IMG/VR virus record: IMGVR_UViG_3300010401_000004
Span: 1-64,000 of that record
Length of the DNA stretch: 64,000 nt
Strand: one strand, 5' to 3'
Source of the DNA: a virus
Notes under the pieces: model-generated
Seen by the model: the letters and a program-made list of their open reading frames with translations, nothing else
Databases searched by the model: none
Told to the model about the DNA's origin: nothing
Program-made: the position numbers and the translations under genes
Shown: piece after piece, positions 46,418 through 54,051 of the stretch
Numbering within the stretch: position 1 is the first letter of the stretch
Layout of the letters: every line of letters begins with the position of its first letter

Positions 46418-47317
46418 TTACGGTCGTGCAATGCTGCTTCTGAAAGTCTGCTGCGCCGGTGCTCGCAGTTTCGGCTCAACCGTGGCTGATACCTGGAAGA
46501 TTGTATTCAGCATTTGGCGGAACTCTAGCGCGGCCTGACTTCCCTTTACTCCCGGCGTCATCATTGCCCAGCTATCTTTTGAGAAAAGTAAGTTGTTTGG
46601 AAAGCCGATCAAGATAGTTGCCTCTCCGCCTGCCGGAATCTCAAATCCTGCTCCACCAGCAAACTGCTGAAGCCGCTGTTGCTGTTCGCCGCTGCGATCA
46701 GGGAACAGTGCCCCAAGCGCCGGGCCTAGCGTCCCACCAGCCAGCGCCACACCAGTCGGCCCATCCCGGCCAGCCAAGCGAGGAAAGGCGGTGATCGCTG
46801 CCGTGCTGATAGACAATACGAAGTAGAAGGCTCGTGTCAGTTTCGCCCGTTTACTATTTTCTTGATGCGTCTGCATGATGGCTTGAAGTTCCGCAGGTGA
46901 GATCGGATTGATTGCACCACCAGCGAACTTGAAATACCGACTCGCAAGCGCATGACACGCCGCAAAATCAAAACCAGGGATCGCCAGTGCCGCATCGTCG
47001 CATTGACCCGGATTTGGGTAGCCCCACAACCGCCTTACATTGACTCCGACTACTTCCGGCGCTGAGGTCTGAGCAACGACAGTGACACGAAAGAATGTGA
47101 CCTGATCCTTGAGGCCGTCGAACATCTTTAATTCGTCGTAGGACACAAGGGTTGGAGCAATCACTTGAATGTCGTTTGGCCCAAGCATCCCTTGTGACGG
47201 CGGGGCCGCTTCCACAATCGGAATAGACAAGTCAGGCGGCGTAGGCTTAGGCCGCTGCGCTTCAATAGGCATTGCAGCCGCTACTAGAATCAACGAGAGG
47301 AAGATTTTAGACAACAT
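46418..47317 (-). CDS. secreted/membrane protein of the lysis region
   Basis: A 299-residue protein starting with a clear signal peptide (MLSKIFLSLILVAAAMPIEA), which favours this ATG; it overlaps the stop of the previous gene (TGATG). There is a Pro-rich linker, a beta-rich first half (VTFFRVTVVAQTSAPEVVGV), then hydrophobic stretches (FYFVLSISTAAITAF; GVALAGGTLGPALGALF) that may span a membrane, and a beta-rich C-terminus. No family is recognised. Its position with holin and amidase suggests envelope action. Confidence 0.72.
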   Translation of the reverse strand: MLSKIFLSLILVAAAMPIEAQRPKPTPPDLSIPIVEAAPPSQGMLGPNDIQVIAPTLVSYDELKMFDGLKDQVTFFRVTVVAQTSAPEVVGVNVRRLWGYPNPGQCDDAALAIPGFDFAACHALASRYFKFAGGAINPISPAELQAIMQTHQENSKRAKLTRAFYFVLSISTAAITAFPRLAGRDGPTGVALAGGTLGPALGALFPDRSGEQQQRLQQFAGGAGFEIPAGGEATILIGFPNNLLFSKDSWAMMTPGVKGSQAALEFRQMLNTIFQVSATVEPKLRAPAQQTFRSSIARP

Positions 47318-47553
47318 CACTTGACACCTTTCTGAGATTTGCAACTTTGCAACTTACCATCCTTCAACCTAACCCGCTGCCCGACTCTCACCTTACAGAA
47401 CTTACTTCGCGGGAACCGATGCGCTCCACACTGTACCGTGTTTCGTTCGATGCGAGTCACGCGGCAGGTCTGTGAGTGGGCGGGCACGCTCAGGGTAAGC
47501 AGGAACGCTATTAAATGAAGGTGCGCCAGTACCTTTTTCTTCTTAGCTGCCAT
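47317..47553 (-). CDS. small secreted Cys protein
   Basis: A 78-residue protein with a basic start and signal peptide (MAAKKKKVLAHLHLIAFLLT, then LSVPAHSQTC) and four Cys in a basic mature part. The Cys right after the signal could be lipidated only if a lipobox is present, and I see none. It is translationally coupled to the next gene. Confidence 0.7.
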   Translation of the reverse strand: MAAKKKKVLAHLHLIAFLLTLSVPAHSQTCRVTRIERNTVQCGAHRFPRSKFCKVRVGQRVRLKDGKLQSCKSQKGVK

Positions 47554-47635
47554 ATTCAGTTTCCTTCTTGCCTCTTCTTAGCGGCTCTTGTGTTTCGTAG
47601 CAAAATAGTTACTGGCTGCCTGACGCACCGCAAAC

Positions 47636-47911
47636 TTAATCCCAATCCTTAATATACCATCGCCCGCCTCGTTGTCTGACATAAGGCGCGACGATACTCA
47701 TAGCTTCCTTCGGAGTCTTGCCTTCTTGGAAACATACTATTCTCAACCACTCAGACCAACTTTCATCGTACTTGGGAATTCTGATGTTGTACTCCTTGAA
47801 GGCTATTATCTTCACTTGCGCAAACCAGACGTGAAAGTCCTTTGGATTAGACTGTCCCAAGCTGATGGTTGGGAAAACAAGCAATAGGAAGATGGCAAGT
47901 TTGAGTTTCAT
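47636..47911 (-). CDS. small secreted protein
   Basis: A 91-residue protein with a signal peptide (MKLKLAIFLLLVFPTISLGQ) and an aromatic, mixed mature part (WFAQVKIIAFKEYNI; YVRQRGGRWYIKDWD). It follows the holin gene directly. The function is unknown; an envelope role is likely. Confidence 0.74.
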   Translation of the reverse strand: MKLKLAIFLLLVFPTISLGQSNPKDFHVWFAQVKIIAFKEYNIRIPKYDESWSEWLRIVCFQEGKTPKEAMSIVAPYVRQRGGRWYIKDWD

Positions 47912-47912
47912 T

Positions 47913-48209
47913 CTAGACCTTGCCTACGCCCGCCTCAACAGCACTTGCCAACTTCGCGGGCATTGTAGGACTGGCGATCTCTGCCTCAGACTTCGCGGGC
48001 ATTCCCAAAGCGGCGATCACCTTATTGTACAGGCCATACTTGTTGATAACTGACCAGACGATCATCACGCCTACGACGCCAGCGGCCATCAACAGTTCTG
48101 CGCCCTGGTTCTCAGTAACCCAGCCATGCGCGACCAGAAACACGATGATGCCTTGCAGAGCGTGGCGAATGATGCCTGCCAAGATTTCCTTGAATCGTTC
48201 TTTGTCCAT
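47913..48209 (-). CDS. holin-like membrane protein
   Basis: A 98-residue protein with two membrane segments (about 15-30, LQGIIVFLVAHGWV, and 38-56, AELLMAAGVVGVMIVWSV), a charged N-terminus and a soluble C-terminus. This is the usual plan of small class II phage holins (Pam3-gp28-like). It lies between the amidase/HNH genes and secreted proteins, consistent with timing lysis. Function is inferred from topology and position. Confidence 0.75.
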   Translation of the reverse strand: MDKERFKEILAGIIRHALQGIIVFLVAHGWVTENQGAELLMAAGVVGVMIVWSVINKYGLYNKVIAALGMPAKSEAEIASPTMPAKLASAVEAGVGKV

Positions 48210-48252
48210 TAGTGGCCTCCATAGAGAGTGAAAAATTGTTCAAATCGCGGTA

Positions 48253-49035
48253 TCAGTGTGTCCCACAGATCTCCATCGTTGCAGCGGCAATGTCTCCGTC
48301 GGTTTCCGTGAACACTTGCCGCGTTCTCGCAAGCAGTCGTGCAAGTCGCCCTTTACCTAGCTGAAACTCCTTCGCGATGTTAAGTCGAGGTTGCCGCTGT
48401 CCTGCTGCCCATACAATCTGACATATCTCAACGATTGAGATATCACGGTTCTTTGCGGACAGTTCTGCCATCCCTAAATCTTTCTTCGAGAGATTGCAAG
48501 CAGGATGGGCAGGTTGAACGTTATCGTAAGTATGCGAACCGCCCTTACTAACGGGAACTATATGATCTAAGTGCCACTTAGCGGGATCGACGGGTGTTTT
48601 GCAGATACCACATATTCCGTGCGCCGCCTCTAGCACTCTATTCCTGTCGATTAGCTCCGCCGGAAGATTTGCAACGCGCGCACGTCGTAACGGGTTATGC
48701 CCGCTCTCGCGATGACATCGTTTGCAATGTTTCCATCCGTCCTTATCCAGATAGGTATTCGCCCTGTCAAAAAGGTGGCCATGTTTGCAGTGCGTAACGC
48801 GACGGCAAACATGTTCAAATGCCTCACGTTTGTATTGCCCACACTCAAGACATCGCTCAAGTTGGACATCTGCGATTGGTGCCGACTCAAGATGGGTATA
48901 GGTACGGCCTCGTAATGCCGACGCAATCGCCTGCTTAGTTACGCGATGCTCATTGGCCAACTCATCGTAGGTAACGCCACCCGCTCGATATCGGTCACGC
49001 ATCTCTGCAACTAGACTGTTGGACAACTTACCCAT
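48253..49035 (-). CDS. HNH endonuclease with flanking helix-turn-helix domains
   Basis: A 260-residue protein. Residues 1-48 hold an HTH (LVAEMRDRYRAGGVTYDELA, VTKQAIASAL); then a zinc segment (RCLECGQYK...THCKHGHLFD...HCKRCHRE); a classic HNH at 139-182 (GICGICKT, HLDHIVPVSKGGSH, DNVQPAHPACNLSK); and a second HTH-like end (NIAKEFQLGKGRLARLLART). It may be a homing endonuclease in the lysis operon or a nuclease that cuts at packaging. The ATG overlapping the upstream stop is chosen. Confidence 0.88.
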   Translation of the reverse strand: MGKLSNSLVAEMRDRYRAGGVTYDELANEHRVTKQAIASALRGRTYTHLESAPIADVQLERCLECGQYKREAFEHVCRRVTHCKHGHLFDRANTYLDKDGWKHCKRCHRESGHNPLRRARVANLPAELIDRNRVLEAAHGICGICKTPVDPAKWHLDHIVPVSKGGSHTYDNVQPAHPACNLSKKDLGMAELSAKNRDISIVEICQIVWAAGQRQPRLNIAKEFQLGKGRLARLLARTRQVFTETDGDIAAATMEICGTH

Positions 49036-49609
49036 AAGACTCAAAAAACTTGGCAAAGTAATCAATGAGCGAGTCGTACAAATCACCACGCTTGACCTGC
49101 TTCGTTGGTCCAGTGTACATCACGGCCCTGAATCTGTCTGTACCTTGCTTCGATAACAGTTTGCGCGCAGCGAGTCGGCCACTTGAGAATGGATCGTTGT
49201 TCGATACGGCCGGCTTCCCGTCGGCATCGTAAAAGACAGTGCCCCAAACATCCGCCCAAGCAAGCCCGTCCATCGTGAATTCTTTCGCCGCAACGGAGCG
49301 CATCGTCCACAAGAAATTCATTTGAAAAGTCGCCAAATCCCACGACTTCATTTTCATCTCTGTGAAGTCCCACCAAACGAGCGCCTTATCGTTGCCGTTG
49401 GTGTTTGGGACTGACCGCAGATTGAACGACGCCTCGCAAAGATGCGTGAAGCTAATCAGCGCCGACGAAATCTTCTCAGCCCTTGCGATTTGCAAATGAA
49501 GATCGGCAGCTTCTTGTGAAATAGGCGGACGGCCATTTGGCGACAAGGTTGTTATCGCAGTCAGCGCCTCATTAATCCCGCTTGATGCTATCGCTTCATC
49601 AAAGGTCAT
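49028..49609 (-). CDS. hypothetical protein next to the amidase
   Basis: A 193-residue alpha/beta protein (MTFDEAIASSGINEALTAIT...) with Trp-rich middle segments (ALVWWDFTEMKMKSWDLATF). The start overlaps the amidase stop (ATGA). No family is recognised; it may be part of the lysis set. Confidence 0.7.
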   Translation of the reverse strand: MTFDEAIASSGINEALTAITTLSPNGRPPISQEAADLHLQIARAEKISSALISFTHLCEASFNLRSVPNTNGNDKALVWWDFTEMKMKSWDLATFQMNFLWTMRSVAAKEFTMDGLAWADVWGTVFYDADGKPAVSNNDPFSSGRLAARKLLSKQGTDRFRAVMYTGPTKQVKRGDLYDSLIDYFAKFFESYG

Positions 49610-50169
49610 TCAGCTTTCCGCTTATCGAGGTAGTAGCCGACTAGAAGTAGAAATCGGTTTTTGGGATAGTTGACGCCAGGATCGGTATGTCCCGTGCTGG
49701 GATAAGCCTTCTGTATTTCGGCGTGGCTGGTAATCCCTTTGGCCCCGGCCTTTATCTCAGCCGCAGTCAGCCACACCACAGGAATATCAAACTTGAGGCA
49801 GAGTTGTGCAGTAATCTTTGTACAGTTGTCGATGACCTGCATTGAGTACCCGTCGCCCCATTCGAGGGCCGTCTGAGCCGCTTTTCCGCATTGCTCGATA
49901 TGTACGCCATCTTGGTTCGCTCCGATGGCCCCAGCGGCAGTGTCAGAGTCCTTGACGCATTGAATGATTTCTCTGTCGTCAACGACGTAGTGACTAGAGC
50001 CTTTCCGTGGCGGATTCTGGAAGTATGTGGCAATGGCCCGCGCGCCGCCTTCTACCTCAAGGCTCTCCGTACTATGCACGACTATTAGCCTGACTTGTTT
50101 GGCGCGACCCTTGATCTGGTACTTGGCGGGAATATACTCGAAATTATCTGTGTCTCGCATCCCCGCCAT
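49606..50169 (-). CDS. N-acetylmuramoyl-L-alanine amidase endolysin
   Basis: A 187-residue Amidase_2/PGRP-type enzyme. IVVHSTES (H32) is the first zinc ligand; ITSHAEIQKAYPSTGHTDPG supplies the remaining ligands (H149 and the HTDPG segment), and SSHYVVDDREIIQCV is the conserved substrate strand. It cuts between MurNAc and the stem peptide to lyse the cell. The ATG with GAGGG about 7 nt upstream is preferred to a longer in-frame start. There is no signal peptide, so release depends on the holin. Confidence 0.88.
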   Translation of the reverse strand: MAGMRDTDNFEYIPAKYQIKGRAKQVRLIVVHSTESLEVEGGARAIATYFQNPPRKGSSHYVVDDREIIQCVKDSDTAAGAIGANQDGVHIEQCGKAAQTALEWGDGYSMQVIDNCTKITAQLCLKFDIPVVWLTAAEIKAGAKGITSHAEIQKAYPSTGHTDPGVNYPKNRFLLLVGYYLDKRKAE

Positions 50170-50318
50170 TCTAACGCCCTCGCATGGTGAAGCGCAAGGG
50201 AATTCTACAGTTCTCGAATTCATGAAATATATTTATTTTCAGTGGCGATTTGCTTAGTGTTTCCGTGAACCGAGAGGCAGAAATGGCCTGTTCTGCTTAT
50301 GAGGCCACTTGACAGCCG

Positions 50319-50327
50319 TGTTATAAT
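50319..50327 (+). promoter_or_regulatory. extended -10 promoter
   Basis: TGTTATAAT, a consensus -10 with the extended TG element, starts the plus-strand island. A TTGACA nearby (50308-50314 region) is only 7 bp away and cannot be its -35. Transcription would start about 15-20 nt before the first gene. Confidence 0.6.
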
Positions 50328-50350
50328 GTACATGAAAGTGAGAACAGCAC

Positions 50351-50644
50351 ATGACAGACCTTAACAAACGAGTAGTCAGAATCACAGGCGCAAGACGGCA
50401 CGAGAAGTCACGCACCCGTGCAGTCATCCTGAGTCTTGAGCCGCCCGCGTCGGTAGGCGTGAGGCTTCAAGGGACGCGACAGACGTATCGACTTGAAGGC
50501 GAGTCGATTTATGAATTAGCGGTACGGCATCACGAGGCGCAGATCGAGAAACGCGCCAAGCGAATCGCTAAGGACGAACTTAAACCCATGCGGAGCGCCA
50601 GAGCAAAGGCCCGCAAAGAGATGGCAAAGGAGTTGAAAGCATGA
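50351..50644 (+). CDS. small basic protein
   Basis: A 97-residue protein: an N-terminal beta-rich part (RVVRITGARRHEKSRTRAVI, VGVRLQGTRQTYRLEGE) and a long basic helix (EKRAKRIAKDELKPMRSARA). It is coupled by ATGA to the metalloprotease gene. The function is unknown. Confidence 0.72.
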   Translation: MTDLNKRVVRITGARRHEKSRTRAVILSLEPPASVGVRLQGTRQTYRLEGESIYELAVRHHEAQIEKRAKRIAKDELKPMRSARAKARKEMAKELKA

Positions 50645-51117
50645 AGACCATAGGCGGACGTGAACGAGACAGCCAGAAATCTAAAGTGTACGGATGGGAA
50701 GCAAGACTGCAACTACCTGACACTGCGAATAAAAAGCTAACACTGAAAGAATGCGCGCAGATGGTCAAGCGTGTCTATAGGCTTTATGATCAGCCCGCGC
50801 CTCGTGTAGTTGACGGGCGGGGAACACGCAACGCCCACGGCTCACCGTGGCGAGTGAGTCTTCCTCGTTGGGCACGCACAGGTCGCGTGGTACTTCATGA
50901 AGCTGCACACGGGCTAACTAAAATCTACTGCCCCGGCAAGGCTGCACACGGCCCTGAGTTTGTAGCCATCTTCGCGGAGTTACTGAACATCTTCTACGGC
51001 GTCTCCCTGTTCTACCTTGAAGGGGAATCTATCAAGAGTCGCGTGAGCATGGCGATCGCATCGTACAAACCCGAACACGTGAAAGCGAGAAGTAATGTTA
51101 CTACCAAAAGGAATTAG
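50641..51117 (+). CDS. SprT-like zinc metalloprotease
   Basis: A 158-residue protein with VVLHEAAHGLT (H86, E87, H90) and, 12 residues on, AAHGPEFVAIFAELL with H103 as third ligand, the HExxH plus H-G-x-E-F layout of SprT/Wss1-like and related phage minigluzincins. Such proteases cut proteins crosslinked to DNA or cell-wall-linked proteins; the substrate here is unknown. It lacks the C-terminal zinc ribbon of full SprT. Confidence 0.78.
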   Translation: MKTIGGRERDSQKSKVYGWEARLQLPDTANKKLTLKECAQMVKRVYRLYDQPAPRVVDGRGTRNAHGSPWRVSLPRWARTGRVVLHEAAHGLTKIYCPGKAAHGPEFVAIFAELLNIFYGVSLFYLEGESIKSRVSMAIASYKPEHVKARSNVTTKRN

Positions 51118-51355
51118 AACAGACCGTGCATTCTGCGTTCACTGCGGCGGCAAAGGCTGGCTCCCCACACCTGAATCACTGCGGGCTGAACGGGTTAAGG
51201 CCGGACTGTCTCTAACTGCGGTCGCAAAGGAAATGGGGATTGCAAAGTCTCGACTATCATCACTAGAAACCGGGCGCTGGGACTGGAATGCTGATCTCGT
51301 GAATAACTTCCGCACAGCGGTAGCCAAGCTAAAGCAAGCTATACGCCTCGCATGA
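51095..51355 (+). CDS. XRE regulator with N-terminal zinc knuckle
   Basis: An 86-residue protein: FCVHCGGKGW at the N-terminus, then an XRE helix-turn-helix (LRAERVKAGLSLTAVAKEMG, IAKSRLSSLETGRW). It overlaps the metalloprotease gene by 23 nt. The pair may act together. Confidence 0.8.
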   Translation: MLLPKGIRTDRAFCVHCGGKGWLPTPESLRAERVKAGLSLTAVAKEMGIAKSRLSSLETGRWDWNADLVNNFRTAVAKLKQAIRLA

Positions 51356-51414
51356 GGCATTGCAACATAAATCGCGGGACTGCCGTCAGGGTGACTCTTG
51401 GCGGCTTTCTGGTG

Positions 51415-51423
51415 TGATATAAT
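51415..51423 (+). promoter_or_regulatory. extended -10 promoter with leaderless start
   Basis: TGATATAAT is a consensus extended -10; the ATG of the HNH gene follows after only 7 nt and there is no Shine-Dalgarno sequence. Confidence 0.62.
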
Positions 51424-51430
51424 TTCAAAA

Positions 51431-52159
51431 ATGGCAGACTTGGGATGGATAGATAATCAGGGCCAGTTAAGGCCGCGCGATTGGGAAGAACACTGTAAAT
51501 ACTTCCGCAAAATACCCGCGCCTCAAGGATGGGAGCATAAGCCGCAGACATGGGCCGAGTATTGTCGCATGGTTGTCGCCGCGCCTGATTGGCCAACTAC
51601 TCAGCGGCTAATGGAGCAGTACCACGACGCATTCGAGCTGAACTCCCTATCACCTGTTTACCCTCAAGCCCAAAAGCAGCCCAAGCTGCCTCCTGTGCCT
51701 CGCGCAGTGTACGATCCGCCTCGTGAGAGTCAGACCGTGCTGCGTACTAAGCGCCGCCGACTTCTTCAAATGAAGCCGCATTGTTTTTGGTGTGGTTGTC
51801 TTGTTGTGGAAACATTAAACGAGATACCGAACAAGGCGACTATTGACCATCTCTATTCACGACACCATCCATACAGGACACGACGCCACAGCGAGGCGCA
51901 CGCGGTTTTACACGTACTCGCTTGCTATGCTTGTAATCAGAGTCGGGCTATGTGTGAATTGAAAGGAATACCCTTCATTCCTCGATTGGCGGAGCGGTTA
52001 GAAATTGCCCGATTAGCTTGCGCGGTAAACCCTGTCGATGTTGCCATCCCTGAATCACGGCACTTTGTAAGGCGAAGGGGCGCTCCCGTGCACCCTCGTC
52101 GCGTACTTTGCACAATCGAAGAGGCCATTGCTTTCGCGCAAGAAAACCCTTCACGCTAG
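51431..52159 (+). CDS. HNH endonuclease
   Basis: A 242-residue protein. The nuclease part is CFWCGCLV (C118, C121), ATIDHLYSRHHP with the DH pair, and LACYACNQSRA (C165, C168, N169). The N-terminal 90 residues contain Trp-rich, possibly DNA-binding repeats (WAEYCRMVVAAPDWPTTQRL). It has its own extended -10 promoter and probably a leaderless mRNA, so it looks like an autonomous, recently placed endonuclease gene. Confidence 0.85.
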   Translation: MADLGWIDNQGQLRPRDWEEHCKYFRKIPAPQGWEHKPQTWAEYCRMVVAAPDWPTTQRLMEQYHDAFELNSLSPVYPQAQKQPKLPPVPRAVYDPPRESQTVLRTKRRRLLQMKPHCFWCGCLVVETLNEIPNKATIDHLYSRHHPYRTRRHSEAHAVLHVLACYACNQSRAMCELKGIPFIPRLAERLEIARLACAVNPVDVAIPESRHFVRRRGAPVHPRRVLCTIEEAIAFAQENPSR

Positions 52160-52164
52160 CCCCA

Positions 52165-52210
52165 CCCCTCTCACGCTGCTGGATTAGTAGGGCCGGTCTG
52201 CTGTGAGGGG
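52165..52210. terminator. weak hairpin between convergent operons
   Basis: CTCAC (52170-52174) pairs with GTGAG (52203-52207), extended by CCC/GGG past a bulged T. It sits between converging genes, a usual place for a bidirectional terminator, but no T-run is clear. Confidence 0.4.
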
Positions 52211-52215
52211 AAGGC

Positions 52216-52470
52216 TTACGATAGACACTTCGGCCACGGCCCGTGATAGCCCATGCCTTCAAGCACGGCGCGTTGGAATTCGTAGGCCGCATCCTCTGCG
52301 ATGATTAGCTTGGCGATGATGTTCTGAGGCTGGTTGAGGTTCCCGCCTTTATCGAGGAAGCGTTCGATGCCTTCACAGGTAACTTCAAATAACTTGGCAA
52401 CTGAATCGCCGTCGATGATGATTTTTGTTTGACACCCGAGGTCACATATAGGGGGATTACCGTTAGGCAT
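52216..52470 (-). CDS. hypothetical protein
   Basis: An 84-residue protein (MPNGNPPICDLGCQTKIIID...) with Cys at the start and a helical body. AGGAGAT precedes the ATG. The function is unknown; it is the last gene of the fibre/membrane operon. Confidence 0.72.
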   Translation of the reverse strand: MPNGNPPICDLGCQTKIIIDGDSVAKLFEVTCEGIERFLDKGGNLNQPQNIIAKLIIAEDAAYEFQRAVLEGMGYHGPWPKCLS

Positions 52471-52473
52471 GGA

Positions 52474-52866
52474 TTATCTCCTTTTGGGTTCCTTGTCTTG
52501 CTCTCGCTGGGTTTGAAGTCGAATTAACTTCTCACGATCATCGTGAATATAAACTTCATGCTGCCCGATCTTTTCTTGCAGGTCGTGGATGGCCGCACGT
52601 TGATCGGCGTCACGCAAAAGAATCGTTGTGCTGAGATTTGAGACTTGAACCTCAAGAGCGATTACGAAGCTGAGAACGGCCCCGCCAATGACTACCAGGA
52701 TGGCGAGCAGCGGATACGGCAAAAACACGCCCTTAGCTTGCTGTGCTACCATTTGCTCCTCCGCTCGCGGCATAAACCAGCGATGCCATAAATTTTGCAT
52801 GGGTTCATCCGGTCTTGTCTCTGGTAGCCGATGGAGTACGTGTACATTCGTAAGTGGTTGACTCAT
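52474..52866 (-). CDS. membrane protein with coiled coil
   Basis: A 130-residue protein: soluble N-terminus, one membrane segment (about 50-70, LLAILVVIGGAVLSFVIALE) and a C-terminal coiled coil (about 85-125, DLQEKIGQHEVYIHDDREKL). This resembles an inner-membrane spanin or an accessory holin; neither can be fixed from sequence. Confidence 0.72.
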   Translation of the reverse strand: MSQPLTNVHVLHRLPETRPDEPMQNLWHRWFMPRAEEQMVAQQAKGVFLPYPLLAILVVIGGAVLSFVIALEVQVSNLSTTILLRDADQRAAIHDLQEKIGQHEVYIHDDREKLIRLQTQREQDKEPKRR

Positions 52867-52924
52867 GCGAACAGTTTCAATCTAGTGAATCCTTGTTTGG
52901 TGACGGTTCACTTCTCGTTTGATT

Positions 52925-53122
52925 TCATTTCCCGATAGGGAAGCCCCAGACCTCCCAGCCGATCAGAAACAACAGAAACCACAGTAGCAGATGCCCGCCA
53001 AAGGGTCGATAGTTTGCCGGCGTCCAGTTCACCCAGCCTCCGAACACCAGCCAGATCAGCATCAGAATCCAGAAGACGATCCCGATTGATAGCGTCCCAC
53101 CACTTGCAAATAGAAATACCAT
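52925..53122 (-). CDS. small two-pass membrane protein
   Basis: A 65-residue, very hydrophobic, Trp-rich protein with two membrane segments (GIVFWILMLIWLVFGGWV; LLLWFLLFLIGWEVWGF). AGGAGG supports this ATG over one 13 codons earlier. It could be a second holin; position with the coiled-coil membrane proteins fits a lysis or entry role. Confidence 0.74.
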   Translation of the reverse strand: MVFLFASGGTLSIGIVFWILMLIWLVFGGWVNWTPANYRPFGGHLLLWFLLFLIGWEVWGFPIGK

Positions 53123-53132
53123 AGTGTCCCTC

Positions 53133-53804
53133 CTACCTCTTACTAACGTACAGAACAACACCAGCTAAAACGATTCCTTCGGTTGTCAAAAAGCCTAGCA
53201 CGGCGATCACGGCAGCGATGATAAACCACAGACTCTTTGCGCCTTCGGTCTTACCTCCCATGTTAGTCAGCGCCACAATCAACTTCTTTTGATCTTCACG
53301 CATTTCAATGAGCATTGGATCGGCTACTGCCTGCTTTCCCGCGTCTTCATAGCGGGCCTTTTCCAGAGCCGCCATCCTGTTATTATTTTCCCGATCACGG
53401 GCCGCGTCTCGCTCGGCCAAAGCTGACGCGGTATCCCTCAGCACGGCTCTAATATCGTTTGCGGTAGTTTCGGCTGCTCGCGCCACCAGATCAACGGCGG
53501 CTTGAGTCCGAGCAGCCTCTGTGAGCCGGGCCATCTCATCATTGGCGCGAAATGCTGCCAGCTTGTCCTGCTCCATCTGGTGAACTGTAGCGTCGTGGCG
53601 CTGATGAACATCTGCAAGTTTCTCAATCCACTTGACCGTTTCTCTGACTACCCTAATCTCCGCATCGACATAGCGGTCGCGCATTGTGTTGAGCGCGTCG
53701 GCAGATTCCTTGTTCGCTTGAACGAGGGCAATAACATTAGCAGTCGGATCGATCACGGGCGCGCCCGTCGCATCCACCCCTAACCCTGTAGCCTTCCCAC
53801 TCAT
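53133..53804 (-). CDS. coiled-coil protein with C-terminal membrane anchor
   Basis: A 223-residue protein, mostly coiled coil (about 30-170, AARDRENNNRMAALEKARYE...), with one or two hydrophobic segments at the end (SLWFIIAAVIAVLGFLTTEG, IVLAGVVLYV). The function is unknown; a membrane-tethered rod suggests an envelope or lysis part. Confidence 0.74.
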   Translation of the reverse strand: MSGKATGLGVDATGAPVIDPTANVIALVQANKESADALNTMRDRYVDAEIRVVRETVKWIEKLADVHQRHDATVHQMEQDKLAAFRANDEMARLTEAARTQAAVDLVARAAETTANDIRAVLRDTASALAERDAARDRENNNRMAALEKARYEDAGKQAVADPMLIEMREDQKKLIVALTNMGGKTEGAKSLWFIIAAVIAVLGFLTTEGIVLAGVVLYVSKR

Positions 53805-53840
53805 TCGACATTATCACCCCTGTCTGTGTGATGCCGCACA

Positions 53841-54041
53841 TTAGTTACTCGCATCCGATTCGGGCGGCTTTTGCGCCTCAATTATCGCTTTTGCCAACTC
53901 AATCGCGCCTTCAAGTCTCAACAGGTTCATTTCTCCCTGCATCATAGATTGTTTAGCTTGGTTCAAAAAGTCCACCTGCTGCGCTCGTTGCGCCTCAAGG
54001 TTTTCAAGTCGCTTCTCAAGTGTTAGCTCTTCTTCAGGCAT
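53841..54041 (-). CDS. small coiled-coil protein
   Basis: A 66-residue protein dominated by a coiled coil (LTLEKRLENLEAQRAQQVDF...). It follows the largest fibre gene by 10 nt and might be a fibre chaperone or trimerisation helper by position only. Confidence 0.7.
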   Translation of the reverse strand: MPEEELTLEKRLENLEAQRAQQVDFLNQAKQSMMQGEMNLLRLEGAIELAKAIIEAQKPPESDASN

Positions 54042-54051
54042 AAATTATCCT

